Origin: Echiichthys vipera
Taxonomy: Eukaryota > Chordata > Actinopteri > Perciformes > Trachinidae
DNA: 64,000 nt
Direction: 5' to 3'
NCBI GenBank assembly: GCA_963691815.1
Contig: OY829657.1
Location: 23,688,288 to 23,752,287, forward strand
Below are positions 1 through 12,010 of this stretch, in pieces. The notes below the pieces were generated by a model. It made no database searches. It was not told the DNA's origin and saw only the letters and a list, made by a program, of their open reading frames with translations. Each line of letters starts with the position of its first letter. Positions within the stretch are counted from its first letter, which is position 1. The position numbers and the translations under genes are program-made.

Positions 1-540
1 CATACGTAAATCACGAAGCTGCCTACAGGAGCTGGGTTGGTCCGAAAAAGCACTGTGCTTTCTGCAGTTAGTGCGGACCCAGGTCGGATCACGTTCTCAC
101 CACAAACGAACCGCACCAGAGTTCATTTGGAAGCGGACCGAGACCACCTCTTCTACCAGGTCTTGTTACGCTTATTTGGTCCACTTCTGGTGTGCACCCG
201 AGTACGATCGCTGCTTTCCCATCTGCACAGAGGAAACGTGGCAAATGAGGAAACACACTCAACTTTGATACAACCGAACTAAATAAGGCTGGTGTGAAAG
301 CGTGCTTAGCTACAGTAAATGAAGGTCAGCAGGCAGGAGTACTGACACAGAAGCTAAGAAACGTTTTAGTTTCTATTTTTGGCACTTTGAGCACCACCAG
401 CGAGTGCCATCTTGTTCTATTACACTACAGAGATGGAGAGACATCGCTACGGCCGTTATCTCGATATCAACACTGGGCAACTCCCACTAAAACCATCTAG
501 ACTGATGACGCATTTTTGATTTTTAGGGTGGATGGTCCCT
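1..540. other. No gene or repeat recognised
   Basis: Mixed-composition sequence. The overlapping frames of up to 81 codons have no recognisable motif, and no clear splice sites frame them. I see nothing that supports a gene. Confidence 0.4.
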
Positions 541-576
541 TTAGAATAGAATAGAAATACTTTATTGGTTTTAAAA
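541..576 (-). mobile_element. LINE 3' tail remnant, minus orientation
   Basis: Read on the minus strand this stretch contains AATAAAGTATTTCTATTCTATT, the polyadenylation-like tail with pentanucleotide repeats that ends many teleost non-LTR retrotransposons. The same tail occurs on the plus strand near 5040-5080, and a variant lies near 46090. No reverse transcriptase sequence is visible next to it, so only the end of the element is called. Confidence 0.5.
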
Positions 577-1320
577 AGATTCAATTGCCGTGACCGGTTC
601 ATTTGAAGTGTGGCTAAATTAGTCCTATTAACAGATTATTAGAGTTTAGCTGTCTCAGGGAATTATCGTCCCCTTCAAAAGGGCGACATGTGAACCCGAC
701 ATTAAAACACGCTGCTGGACGCTTCGGGCCTTTATGGAAGAGAAAACTATTAAAATACACTCCGTATGACCCTCCACTAGTGTCCCTTTTTTAGGTTGAC
801 TTTGCTCCTAACACGGCCCGTAAAAAAATAATTTCATGCTTTATGATGCTCTGTAATTGTGCTGTCAGGTCAGCTTTCCGAGGCCTGCTCTCAGTCTCCA
901 CCCACCCCTTCCTCGCCTGCTCGCTCTTCTTCTCTCCCTGAGGGCCAACTGTACCTACGCAGCCTTTCAGTACTCGCCAGACCCCCCCCCCCCCCCCAAA
1001 CACATACACACACACTTATGAATTTTACTGAAACTTAATCTTCCTCTGACACCAAACTTTTTCAGTAACCTTTACAGTGAGGGCTACCGAGGGACGAAAA
1101 GGGAGGAGGAATAAGAAAATAAAGTTGGCGTTTTAGTTTTGCTAGTGTGTGTGACCCCACTGCCCTTCCTCAGAAAGAGAGAGAGAACGACAGAGAGTGA
1201 GAAAGAGGATTCCCTCCGCCTGGGAGAAGTGCAAGTGGATTAAAAGTTGCAGGGTTTTCTAGCTGAGCCAGATTTTTTTTTTTATTGGCTTCAAGCGTGA
1301 CTCTAAGGAAGAAAATTAAA
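577..1320. other. No gene; short C-run and CA tract
   Basis: Unassigned sequence with a run of about 16 C at 982-997 followed by a short CA tract to about 1016. The minus-strand 74-codon frame here is glycine-rich only because of the C-run. Confidence 0.4.
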
Positions 1321-1905
1321 GAGAAGCGAATCCTTCTCCTCTTCCTCCTTCCCTTTATAACTTCTCTTCCTGTTTCCTGTTTCCGTCACTACAAAGACAA
1401 AAGAACAGCCTGTTTTTCCCTCTGAGGTGTTTTTTTTCTTGTCTCTTTCTTTCCCTCCATCCTCCTATTTCACCTTTCTCTCGCTTTATTGACCTCTATC
1501 CATCCGTCCGTTATTTACTCTTTTTCTATCCCCAGGATCCCTCAGAAGAGGGTTCTGTCGTTTGACTCCGACAATTTCTCCTCATTTCGATTTCTTTCCA
1601 CCTTCACTCTTTCCACCCTTTCTCCCCTTTATTTCCCTTCATTTAAACAACTTTTGTCCTTCTTTCAAACATCCCTCCATCTTTTTTCTCCCTCCAGTAA
1701 TCTTTCTCTCTCGCTGCTCTGACATTGTGTCCTTTAACACTCCTTTCCTTCTCTTTCCTCTTTTTTTGTCCTTCTCTTACCTCCATTCTCTCTTAAAATC
1801 CATCCATATTTTACTACCTGATGTCCTCCTATCCTCCTATGTCTTTCTCTCTTTCTCCCCATCTTTTATTTTCTTGCCCCTCCTCCCTCTGACAGCTGCA
1901 GTTTA
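1321..1905. repeat. Pyrimidine-rich tract
   Basis: The plus strand is overwhelmingly C and T for almost 600 bases (CTTTCC, TCTCTC and similar words). The frames of 77 and 114 codons here are rich in Ser, Phe, Leu and Pro purely because of composition. Such strand-asymmetric tracts can form triplex DNA. Confidence 0.6.
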
Positions 1906-1929
1906 GCCACAGTGCTAACTTCTCCCCAG

Positions 1930-2142
<213 letters not shown>

Positions 2143-2508
2143 ACTGGTGTTTGAATCAAAGGCACCTTTGCTGTGTGAACCAGCCTTCCTCACACTCATT
2201 TGTACTTCTATACTTGTGAGGACCCATCATCAACATAATGCATTCCCTGGATGACCCCATCATCGTCGTAGCAACATGACTCAAACCTCAATAGCAGCAG
2301 CTAAATATATTTTAGACACCGTAAAAAATAAACACTTTATCTTCTTCTTCTCCCCACTTTCTAAAAGTGTCCTCACCTTCCATCGCTGTCCTCACTTTTC
2401 TAAATTGTCTGCTCTTCCGAAAATGCCCTTGCTTTCTAAAAAACAAAAATGTCTGCACTCTCAAGGTCTTAAACTGAAAGTGGTCCTCACAAAGACACAA
2501 GTACAGGA

Positions 2509-2509
<1 letters not shown>

Positions 2510-2591
<82 letters not shown>

Positions 2592-2607
2592 CACACACAC
2601 ACACACA
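2510..2607. repeat. (CA)n microsatellite
   Basis: Uninterrupted CA dinucleotides to about 2587, one TAGA interruption, then CA again to 2607. Confidence 0.97.
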
Positions 2608-2863
2608 GAGGTCCGGACCAGGCTGCCTCATTTCTTGCCAGAGCCATTTTCCTAATAACACCCCCTCACCTGCCCTCAAACTCTCCTCCCCCTCTTCCTT
2701 CTCCGCACTGCGTTTTCCTGCATCAGCATATCAAACTCCCCCCGCCTCAAGCCACATCCCTCCCCATACACCACATCCTCCCCCTGGTTGCCTTCCTCAC
2801 CCCAATTATTTCCCAGGACCTTAGCTTAGAGGGATTCTTTCACACCCGGCTCTGTTTTTGTCG

Positions 2864-3049
2864 TCAATGCTCCTCGCCAACCTTCCCTTCACTGCAGGTG
2901 GCCTCGTCCATTGTGTAATAATACATGGAGGTATTGGTGTTGCCCTCGGCGGCTGTTTTCTGTGGCGTCATCAGAATGAGCGCTCCTGACAGGTAGAAAG
3001 AGAGGATGTACAGAGACCGGTGGGTGCTTCTGAAGCACTGAACAGCCAT
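2864..3049 (-). CDS. Candidate first coding exon with signal peptide, unidentified
   Basis: A 61-codon minus-strand frame begins at an ATG at 3049. It has a short basic start, a 15-residue hydrophobic stretch (LYILSFYLSGALILM, about residues 13-27), a small-residue segment TPQKTAAEG that could hold a signal peptidase site, an N-x-S/T site (NTS), and then a tyrosine-rich MYYYTMDEATCSEG segment with a cysteine. This is how a first exon of a secreted or membrane protein often looks, and the composition is not simple repeat. A GT that could serve as a donor (AAG|GTTGGC) lies near the end of the frame. I do not recognise the protein, no second exon is visible nearby, and chance remains quite possible. 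Confidence 0.25.
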   Translation of the reverse strand: MAVQCFRSTHRSLYILSFYLSGALILMTPQKTAAEGNTNTSMYYYTMDEATCSEGKVGEEH

Positions 3050-4228
3050 CAGGTTTGAAATGGAAACTGACTGACTTTAAAGCAACATTTTTACATACTT
3101 ACAAATCCAGTGTTATTCTCTTCTGAAAATGAGGCTTTTTGAAACTCCAGAGTGAATCAATCTGAAAATGGCTGTTCCGTATAACTGTCGGCATTTCATG
3201 TTAACGTACAACTTCCTGTGGCCTTTTATGGCGCTTACACAACGGGGGTGTGATGAATGAATGACACGAAAAATGCGAAAATACATTCTTTGATTTACAG
3301 AGAGACAAAAATTCCCCCATGAGCAAACAACAAGTCATAACAGCAACATCAGAAACAGCCACTCAGAAGCTTTGGCGATGAAAACCTTCCTGTGGCAGGG
3401 ACGTTGGACAGTCCGGGCTCTATGGTGGGCGGCCATCTGCCTTGACCAGTTGGGGGGGAATAGAAACTCAAAAAATGAACAGCAACCACTTGTACATCCA
3501 GCATGAGTTTAAGTCCTCCTGCACAGAGGACCTATACGGCCGTGTTTTTGGGCCATAGGGCCACTGAGCAAGCTGCCGTACTAGTTGGGAGTGAGAAATC
3601 CTTGGCATTTGCTGAAAGCAACAGTAAGTAACTGCTGCTCAGAGGAGCGCTTTGGAAAGTTAAAGTACAGTTTGGTAATTTTGTGTGACAATATGTCAGC
3701 CTGGCAGTTGTATCCGAGTGAGAATAGGGCCTCCACTACCCCAGTGCTTACAAAAAATTGACACATAATGTGGAACTGGCCCTGGCCTCTGCAGACAACG
3801 TTTCCATCTTAGAAATGTAGCTGGGAAAACACCACGGTGTGACACTGAAAAACCCTCTCCTGCTCACTGCTGAGTGCTACAGAGAGCAAGTGCAGAACCA
3901 AATAAGCCTGTAAACGGCTTAGAAAAAGAAGAAATTAGTCTTGGCTGCGGAGCCGTCCAGCCTCTTGGCTCCCACAGCTGAGCTGAATCTGCCGAGCTCC
4001 TATCGACCCCTGGTTCAAAAACATAAATCCTGGATGTTTTTTGGCTCGGTGTGTGACTCAGTAAACGCGCAGAGGAGTAGCGGGACGCCAAATCGTTTCT
4101 TTGCAGCCACGGATGAGTTTGGTGCTCAGCTCGAAGCTCTGTTTTGATGTATGGTCTCATCACTGTAATTGAATTCATTAAGGTATAACTGAACCCCCAT
4201 CTGTGGAGACAACTCCCATGACAGCCAT
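3050..4228. other. No gene recognised
   Basis: Unassigned, apparently low-copy sequence. The minus-strand frame running into the CA array downstream is extended by the array itself and has no domain-like content. Confidence 0.4.
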
Positions 4229-4243
4229 CACACACACATGCGT

Positions 4244-4317
<74 letters not shown>
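4229..4317. repeat. (CA)n microsatellite
   Basis: CA dinucleotides with one TGCGTG interruption near the left end. Confidence 0.97.
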
Positions 4318-4319
<2 letters not shown>

Positions 4320-4611
4320 AAATGCATGACTCAGACTCAACGTACACACATTCAGAGACCTGTATTACCAGTACAACGTATTTAAAGTGTGTGAGTTAGC
4401 CAGGAAGAAAGTCAATAAAACTTAGGATCTAATTTGTGCATCCAGTAAACATCCATTTGGAGATTTGCGTGCAAGCAAAAAAGACATCTAGACATTTCTT
4501 TAAAACCGGACAATGCATCAATGTACAACAGGTCCCAAGTACAAAAGGTAATATAGTAATTTAAAGGCTTTTTATGCACCATTTTAATCGAAAAGCCTGA
4601 CCTGCTAACCA

Positions 4612-5312
4612 CGACTAGCTTTCATCCAGACCTGTTACGCTCTGTGTTAACCACAAGTGAAGCCAATGGTGAATGGCCTTAAAGCTGCATTCTTGCTAGT
4701 GTCCAGCAGAACTCCCCTGGCTCCAATGAGAAGTTCGATTGCATAGAAGTCAATCAGTGAGCCTAAACCTCTTACTTGATTTATTACCTCAGTGAACATT
4801 TTCCTAATGAATTTATGGTCTCAATCGTTGAGAGTCTTCTTTATTACAGCAGGCTCTTCATTTTGTTATAAAATAACCGTCTGTCCACTGCACCTTAGAT
4901 TATTATATGTTTACACTTGCAAACAATTAGTTTGCTTATTTATACATTTTATTTTTATGTATCTTTTATATTGTGTTTTTATATTACTGTTTTGGTATTT
5001 CTGTGTGTAATGCTGCTGATAAACTGCAATTTCCCAGCTTGGGATCAATAAAGTATTTCTATTCTATTCTATTCTATCAGAGTTTGGTGGTTGTACCTTG
5101 CTAACCAGCTAGCTGGCTAGCACTACCATTAGCTGCTTACTTAAGGGCAACTTGATTTTCAACCGGTCCCCCCTCAGCTCCACGCTCTTGTCTGAAGATG
5201 GTCCCTTCTGACTCCAAAATACCAAGATGGTGACAGCCGAATGCCAAACCCATGGCTTCAAAACAGTAGTCCACACTAGCTACGTCCAATATTTTTTAAA
5301 GTCTGTGGTGTT
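4612..5312 (+). repeat. Dispersed teleost repeat, split by a LINE tail
   Basis: The outer parts contain phrases I recall from an abundant teleost dispersed repeat: 'gaagttcgattgcatagaagtc', 'ttatggtctcaatcg', 'ccaagatggtgacagcc', 'ggcttcaaaacagtagtccac' and a 'tacgtccaatattttttaaagtc' end. The middle (about 4865-5082) instead has the tail of a non-LTR retrotransposon, so the repeat was probably hit by a LINE. The family name is not known to me. The assignment rests on memory of similar sequence and not on a search. Confidence 0.45.
4865..5082 (+). mobile_element. Non-LTR retrotransposon 3' end
   Basis: AT-rich 3'-UTR-like sequence ends in 'cagcttgggatcaataaagtatttc' and then (TATTC) repeats to about 5080. 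A polyadenylation-like AATAAA followed by short tandem repeats is the usual 3' end of fish CR1/L2/Rex-type and RTE-type LINEs. The left edge is approximate. No reverse transcriptase motif survives. Confidence 0.55.
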
Positions 5313-6078
5313 AACATGTTGTTTTGCTAGGTGAGGGAACAATTCAGGCATCAAGTATATCACTCAATGCCTTAATTGTTAAGATATCAGGTGGGGGGAA
5401 AAGTGACAAATAAATCAGGACTGATACAGTGCTGGTGATTTTAGTTTTAACCCCAATACAACACATGTAAATAAATCAAAAGCACTCAAAGGAACCAATC
5501 TGGTGTGAAAGCACCCAGGGACACATTTCAGTAGCAGGTGACATCTGTCTCTCCAAGCTGCATGTTTAAACTTTATTCCTCCGGAGCTTAGTTACAAGAT
5601 AATCAGTGTGTTGAAGCAGTCACACTGTGGTGGAGATAACAGTTCATCCATGTGTTGATGTTAGTCGCTGGTTGGTTAGCTGTCTAAACTTTTGGTAGCA
5701 CAATTGAATCAGAAATGGTTGGTTGGTTTTCTTTTATTTATTCTCTTCTTCCCTTTCTTTACCCTCTCTTCTTGTTTTTGGAACGACACAACGGTTGGAG
5801 TGTGTACACACGTCTGAAAATCAAGAAGGAAAACCAAAGTGGAGGAAAATCAGATTTGTCGTTGTGTTAATTGGGAGATGCAGATACGTTGTGTGCTACA
5901 CAAATAAAAGCGTATCAATTGAATCAGGATATGATAAAGTGAGTAATGCATTTAGAATGAGTCCAACAGAAAGAGCAGCGGGACATCAAACACATGACAG
6001 GCAGCAGATTTACAGCAAGGGTCCTGGTGGGGGAAACAGAGCAGCGTGACGCAAGTCCCCTGTTGTGTTCATTTATAT
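5313..6078. other. No gene recognised
   Basis: Unassigned. A 108-codon plus-strand frame at 5723-6049 starts hydrophobic and then becomes unstructured; no motif, domain or splice context supports it. Confidence 0.35.
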
Positions 6079-6218
6079 GTGTGTGTGTGTGTGTGTGTGT
6101 GTTGTGTGTGTGTGGTGGCCCCATGGTATTGCTTTGTAGCAGGTGTGTGACTGTCTGTATCTGTACTGGTGCGTTTTCCCTCTTTTGTGGTGTCTCATAA
6201 GAGGTTTAGGTGGTTAGT

Positions 6219-6267
<49 letters not shown>

Positions 6268-6443
6268 TGCACCCCCTCTGTTGTTTTGTTCCATTGCAGC
6301 CCTGTAATTACCCCGAGTCAGATCTGTTTCTGTAGCACAGGTGGGAGACACAGAATTTAATTACAGGGTGGGAGCTGTGCTGCAGCCCACCTGTGTGTGT
6401 GTGTGTGTGTGCGTGTGTATATTTGTCCTTTGTGTGTGTGTGT
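6079..6443. repeat. Cluster of three GT microsatellites
   Basis: GT-rich tracts at 6079-6114, 6217-6268 and 6392-6443 are separated by about 100-bp spacers. A fourth, short GT run is near 6560. Confidence 0.9.
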
Positions 6444-6688
6444 GTATGTTTAAATGAGGTTCTGCATGTGTTCTTCTTGCACAAACTGTTAAGTTATACA
6501 TGTTCTTTTTTACAGATATTTATGTCTCCAGGTTTGACAGATGAATATGCATGTTCAGGTGTGTGTGTGTGGGTGAGAGACAATAATAGGGGGAGGGTGA
6601 GCGAGCCTGAGTGAGATTAAATGAGACAGAGGAAGACAAAGGGAGGGAGAGAGGTTGAACACCTGGCTCCTGATCTGAGGCAACAAAA

Positions 6689-6832
6689 TGGAGATTAAAA
6701 AGACTCTTCTTCTATCTCTTCTTGTTCTGGTCTTCTCGTTCTTCTCTTCTTTTCTCTTCTCTTTATTTTCTCTTTCTCTTCTTTTCTCTTCTCTTTATCT
6801 TCTCTTCTTGTTCATCTCTTCTGGTTCTTCTA
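6689..6832. repeat. TCTTC-rich pyrimidine tract
   Basis: Degenerate TCTTC/TTCTCTT repeats on the plus strand. The 63-codon Leu/Ser/Phe-rich frame over it is a composition artefact. Confidence 0.75.
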
Positions 6833-7039
6833 CTCAAACACAAGTCTCAGCTGTGAGTATCGGTCGTCAGAGATCTTAAAGGGCTCAAGGTGTGCTTCAT
6901 CATCCTTGTTGCTAAGCGACTCAAAGTTTGACGACATCTTGGGAGATATCAAATTAGCTTCAGAGATTTGTTCTGCAGAAAGATTTTGGACGGGTCTGTC
7001 TGTTGCTGCACCTGCTTCACTGGATTGGTAACCTTGCCA

Positions 7040-7064
7040 GATGATGATGATGATGATGATGATG
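7040..7064. repeat. (GAT)n microsatellite
   Basis: Eight consecutive GAT trinucleotides. On the minus strand it gives runs of Ile or Ser in otherwise featureless frames. Confidence 0.9.
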
Positions 7065-8008
7065 TGATACAAAGGTTTGAGATAAACTGTGCAGCGTGGA
7101 TGTTGCTATGAGACAAACCCTCCGGCATGACGAGGCTAATTGGCTTGCACAACGGGAACAAGTCATTCTGTAGCTTGTGTCAGTGTGGAAGCCTCCTTAG
7201 TGAACATGAGGTGCATACAAAAATAGCATTGAATTGATAAAATGGGTGAAAAGTCACTGCAGCGATGATCTGAATCTCTGTCTGCAAGGCTTTGTCAAAC
7301 AGGATCAGTGAAGACACAGCCTTGGACAGAGACAAGTACCTGGGTCTATATCAAAAAGTGAGGAAAAACGCTAACAGAAGCTGGTGTTATGGAGCCAAAC
7401 TCTCTGCTGCCAGCTGAAAATGTAGTTATGCTAAGTTTTCTCACACTTTGACTCTTTCCAGTAGCAAGCAGTGACTAAAATGATGATGTAAAATGTGTGG
7501 AAGCGGGGTGTGCATTTGAATCAGCCCCCGCAAAACTGAGAAAGTGCTATGTATCATGCTGTTGGACTTGTACTGTTGATTTTGATGCATGAAAATGCAA
7601 AAAAAAAAAACAATTGTAATTGGGACCGTGTCCCACAATATTTTGGAGCTTTCCAAAAAAATTTAGTTTTTCATTATATGTCCCTTTTAAGGAGTTTCAT
7701 ACTGCATCAAAGATGACACATTGTTCAGTAGGAAAGTTGCTCACTGGGCACATATATGCTGAATAAAAAGCCTGGTTTCCTCACTTATGCATTTTTTGCA
7801 CCTGCAGAACATGCTCACTAGAGCGATCTTTGGTTCGTCAAACTTAGCAATAGTAAAGGTTCTCATGTTGCAAATTTGGTGAAAGGCCCTTGAACAGGTG
7901 CACCCAGCTAACCGACCGTATAAATGAAATTGGATATGAAGGGCAGTGAGCTCTTTCTCGTGTTAATTTGACTAGTGCAAAACAAAACGGTGATTGTTGT
8001 TAGTTGTC
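7065..8008. other. No gene recognised
   Basis: Unassigned sequence; only short frames without motifs. Confidence 0.35.
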
Positions 8009-8296
8009 ATGGTGACAACATATTGTACATCAGTGGGGCCATAAAGTGTGTGGTAGCTCGCTGGAAGAGAGTGGACAGCCGCAGGTCAGGAGATGTTCAC
8101 CAGAGCGGTGGGGGGTGAAGAGGAGGGGCTGTTAGACCCAGCCTGCCGTTCTGCTCATTTTCTGTCGCCAGTGCAGCATGAAAACACTGCGGGACTAGCA
8201 GCCAACCAGCAGACAGCTGGCTAGTTAGCTAACTTGCTAACTGGACTATGGCCCCACACCACACCAGTCACAAAACAAAGTTGTCACTCATATGGT
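8009..8296. mobile_element. Possible MITE with inverted GTGGGGCCATA ends
   Basis: GTGGGGCCATA near 8033 is matched by its reverse complement near 8248, and the sequences outside them also look loosely inverted (GTGACAAC-like words on both sides). This suggests a small non-autonomous DNA element of about 290 bp. The ends and any target duplication cannot be placed with certainty. Confidence 0.3.
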
Positions 8297-8622
8297 GATA
8301 ATAATGTTCTGAAATCATGACAGGAGTATGTGGATGAAGCATAACACCGAAAAGCGGTTGGCGCTCACTACAAAAATGTAATTCCTCTGCGGCCGAGAGG
8401 CGTGTTCTAACCTGACTCTGTCAGATGGATTAACCGTCATTTGCACAGCATATCCATCGGGGAACTCTCGTTTGGAGATCTTTTGGGAAGGGGCAAAAAT
8501 ACTGGTTTCTGATTGGATAAACCATCTGTCTATCAACAACATACGGGCCGAATCAACCAATCAGATCAACAAAGCGTATGACGTACTAACAGCTTCGGGG
8601 CAAAGCTCAGAAAGTAAACAAC

Positions 8623-8754
8623 ATGTCTGTAAAGGATATCTGCCGTTTGTGTAAGGGCAAATTTATGGATCAAAAGCACAATTTTAGGTGCCTGGTCCAT
8701 ATTCAACAGAAGGATCCAAGAGAAAAAAGAGTAAGAGAGTGGCTTGCTCGATAG
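8623..8754 (+). CDS. Short zinc-finger-like first exon, unidentified
   Basis: A 43-codon frame starts at ATG 8623 and ends at TAG 8752-8754. Residues 7-26 (CRLCKGKFMDQKHNFRCLVH) have the spacing C-x2-C-x12-C-x2-H, which fits a compact zinc-binding knuckle. A basic stretch KDPREKR follows. Right after it, GAGTAAGAGAG offers a good splice donor (AGA|GTAAGA near 8728), so the real exon may end there instead of at the stop. Starts of this kind occur in proteins encoded by DNA transposons as well as host zinc-finger genes, and short transposon-like palindromes are near (8904-8950). I cannot name the family, and chance is not excluded. Confidence 0.25.
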   Translation: MSVKDICRLCKGKFMDQKHNFRCLVHIQQKDPREKRVREWLAR

Positions 8755-10734
8755 CTGCTCTCATTTCATCTGTGGAAGCCTCCATGTTGTTTAAACTGAA
8801 CAGTCGCTTCCCGTTTTGTCACTTAAATCCGCCTCAGAACCAACGCTGATTGGTTTGTTCGCTGGTCAAACTTCTTCAAATTTTCTCTGCCGCACAATGC
8901 CAGACCATTCTGAGAGTAAAACACAATGGAGCGCGAGAGATCAGAATGGTCTTGCAAGGCCAGGCGGGGAAAAACGGTCAACATGTCCATCACTGCAAAA
9001 CCTCACTTCTGTGACTTGCTTGAACTTAGTTCATACAGAAGAAAACGGACACCGTCTCTGGGAAACACTTTGCATTTCCTAGCTGGTGTGAATCCTAAAT
9101 CTTCATGTTTATGTATTATAGCCAACTGGATGTTAGCACATCTCCCCTTCGCTGTATTGGTCCACCTTTCATAGTATAATAATCTGAACTTTGCTGTTCC
9201 AGCCTCAGAATTGAGGTGGCTACAGGCACTACTTAGTGTGGACGACTTTTCTGTTCTCCTTGATCAAGTATAAGTAAACTCCTTCAGCATACTTTGTCTT
9301 CTTTTCTGGCCTTACGAACAACTCCTCCCTATCAACCTTGGTTTGAATGGGAATATCCCTTCTATCCAATTTAGTTTCTATGCTAACAACGCTTCTCAGT
9401 AACATGGGTGTTTTTAAACCAAGTGTCCATGTTCCCCTGTATGTACCATAAAGATTCATCCATAAATTTTAGATTTACGCTACAAAAAGCCTGTGATCGA
9501 TTCATGCAACTATGTTCTTTCTCTAACCAGCTTTCTCTCTTTGTCTCATTACCCATTTATTTCCAGAGGACAGTATATTAGCTGTGCCTCTTGTTCCTCG
9601 GAGACCAAAGCACCACTGGTCCAGGACCAGTAAATATGAGCTAGGCTGTGCAGAATTGTAGATGGAGAATTTTATAAACTGCTGCTAAAAGGCAAAAGTT
9701 CTGCTTGAGAAAAGAAGATAATTAAATTTTTAAACAGTCAGAAGTTCTTTTTTTATCATCTCAACCGAGGATTTAGTGTACTAATTACCTTTATCGTCCG
9801 TATCTAATTTTGTCCTATAAATCACTCACTAACTTTGGAACAAACTGGTCATATTTTTTCACGAGAGCCTACTTTGTTTTACCTTTCAAAGCCCTCTCTG
9901 TTGGCCAAACTCATTGTGAGCTTCAGTCACCAGCCTGTTCCCTCTGCCTGCTGCATGACTGCCAACCTCATGGCCTGGAAAGTCTGCCAGTCCACCGCGG
10001 CCCATTATTTCTGCACCGGTCAGTGAGGATTCAGTGGAAAACGCTCTGCCACAGTCGACACAAAGCTGAATACCTGAATACCAATAATGAGATTTTTATA
10101 CTTTACAGAGGCAAGGGGCACAAGAAAGTTTTACCTCATTTATTTCCTTCGCCTGGTGTTTGTCAGCTGTGAGGGAATTTGGACCGGTAACCTCGCTGCT
10201 GCTGCAGGAGATTATAACTCACTGCTAACAGGTTTCTAAACGAACACATTTTCAATACAGAAACAACTGAACAGATTGACTGCAGTAACTTTCCAGTGAA
10301 AACAAATGGACTCCGTGTTTTTGGAGATGTTGGCAGTGTGATCAGTGTAGTCACATGTATGGGATTAGTTCCTTCTGGTCTCAGATCCTCAGTTATCAGC
10401 TTGCTCTCTTAATACGACTGAAGCTTCTCTAAAAGTCTGATCGGGAAACATTTAACACAGGCTTTGTATCCACTCATGATAATAAACCCAAACCCATTAT
10501 TTACATTGTATTATGGAGAAACACAGTATTTGGCAGAAACTGCTTCTTCTTTTTTGTTTCTTGTTCAATTTAACCTTTTTGCAGCCAGAAAATCCCCACG
10601 GAGATAAAAAAAGAAAAAAGCTTCAGGCTGTGATTAAATGGTTCATGAAAAAGATCCTTGTAAAGTCAAAATGTTAGTCGTGAGCATCAGACTGTGGTGG
10701 AGGTGTGTATTTTGATGAACAAAGTCTGCAGGGA
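8755..10734. other. No gene recognised
   Basis: Unassigned. An imperfect hairpin (ACCATTCTGA near 8904 and TCAGAATGGT near 8941) is the only local structure noticed. The frames here (up to 120 codons at 9810-10172) show no domain. Confidence 0.35.
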
Positions 10735-10963
10735 AGTGTGGCTGTGGCTCACGAGGTAGAGCGGGTTTCCACTGATTGCAGGGTCAGAAGTTCTATTCCC
10801 AGCTCCTCCTGTGCTGTCCAAGTGTCCTTGGGCAAGACACTGAACTGCTCTGGATAGTTGGTCAGCACCTTACATGATAGCTTATTAATGCGAGTGTGTG
10901 AAGGAGAGGCTAAATTGTAAAGCGCTTTGGATGAAAGCGCTATATTAATGCAGTCAATCTACC
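10735..10963 (+). mobile_element. tRNA-derived SINE
   Basis: The left part resembles a tRNA gene with RNA polymerase III boxes: an A-box-like TGGCTCACGAGGTAGAGC near 10744 and a B-box-like GTTCTATTCCC near 10790. The body has 'gtccttgggcaagacactgaac' and ends with 'taaagcgctttggatgaaagcgctatattaatgcagtc', a core and tail I recall from a very common fish SINE. It is not a functional tRNA: the anticodon arm and acceptor pairing are not preserved. Confidence 0.75.
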
Positions 10964-11210
10964 AAGCTAGAAGTTGGGGATAGATTCACTTTTTGTGGTG
11001 AAGTGCAGCTAGATAATACCAACAGCCAATAAGAAAAGAGCCCTGTGACATGTGACCTGTGTTATAACGAATCACATGAACACACCGCTCGCACACAGAA
11101 TTTTTCAGTTTATAATTGATTTATTTTCTGATTTAAAAAGTTAATTATTAAAATTGTAAAAATTTATGTTTTCGGCAACCAGGTTAAAAAATGTATGAAA
11201 TCTCCCTAAA

Positions 11211-11489
11211 ATGTTGTATATTCCACTACCTCCACATGATGATTTTTTTCAGAAGATAAGAAGGTTATTCACAGAATTTATATGGGCAAACAACCGTGCC
11301 AGAATTCGTTTATCACTCCTATACTTACCATACTGTAAGGGGTGCTTAAAAATTCCAAATATATCTTATTATTACTGGGCGGTGCAACTAAGGATCAGAA
11401 AGTTTTACTTTGCAACAAGGGATAAGCCACAATGGACAGAAATGGAATCGGAGGGTGTAAGTTTGCCTCTACCCCTGTACTTATTTTAA
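11211..11489 (+). pseudogene. LINE ORF2 fragment, post-RT region
   Basis: The 92-codon frame carries the pattern found after the reverse transcriptase palm in L1/Tx1-type ORF2 proteins: a LYIPLP start, FxxIRRLFTEFIWANNRARIR around residues 13-34, then LxYLPYCKGCLKIPNISYYYWAVQLR and a trailing W-x-x-x-ESE-x-V segment. In intact elements this links the polymerase to the C-terminal cysteine motif. The frame is lost after about 11489. The same protein can be followed through NPIVKNMIKVW near 11530 and SPVWGSQHFTPGRADAVF near 11610 with stops between. It is therefore a dead copy. Confidence 0.75.
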
Positions 11490-12010
11490 GATACAGTGTC
11501 CAATTTGAGGAAATGAACTACTAATCCAATTGTTAAAAATATGATAAAGGTGTGGTTAGAAGTGAAAAAAATTATTTAAGAACCTGAAATACTGTCTCAG
11601 TACAGTCCTGTGTGGGGAAGTCAACACTTTACTCCAGGGAGAGCAGATGCTGTATTTAGAACTTGGGCATCAAGTTAAAAAAAAAAAGATTCAGGACTTA
11701 TAATTGCCCAGTTCAGATAACATGATGTAATTTGAAGAAATTGAGCATAAGTATAACATAGATTAATAAAAAAAAAAAAAGTTCTCCCAACTCAGAGCTT
11801 TTATCAGGACAAGTCAAAATGGGCTTGTAACCAAACCCTTAACATCCAGCTCTGAAATCTCAGAGCTGTACGGTGTATTGATGTCTAACTTATCAGAAAA
11901 TTCAGATTGTATAAAAAACGTATGGACTAAAGAGCTGGAAAAGGAGATCAACTCCACAGGACTGGGAATCAATATGCTCAAAGGTTCACTCCCAATCAGT
12001 CAACACTAAA

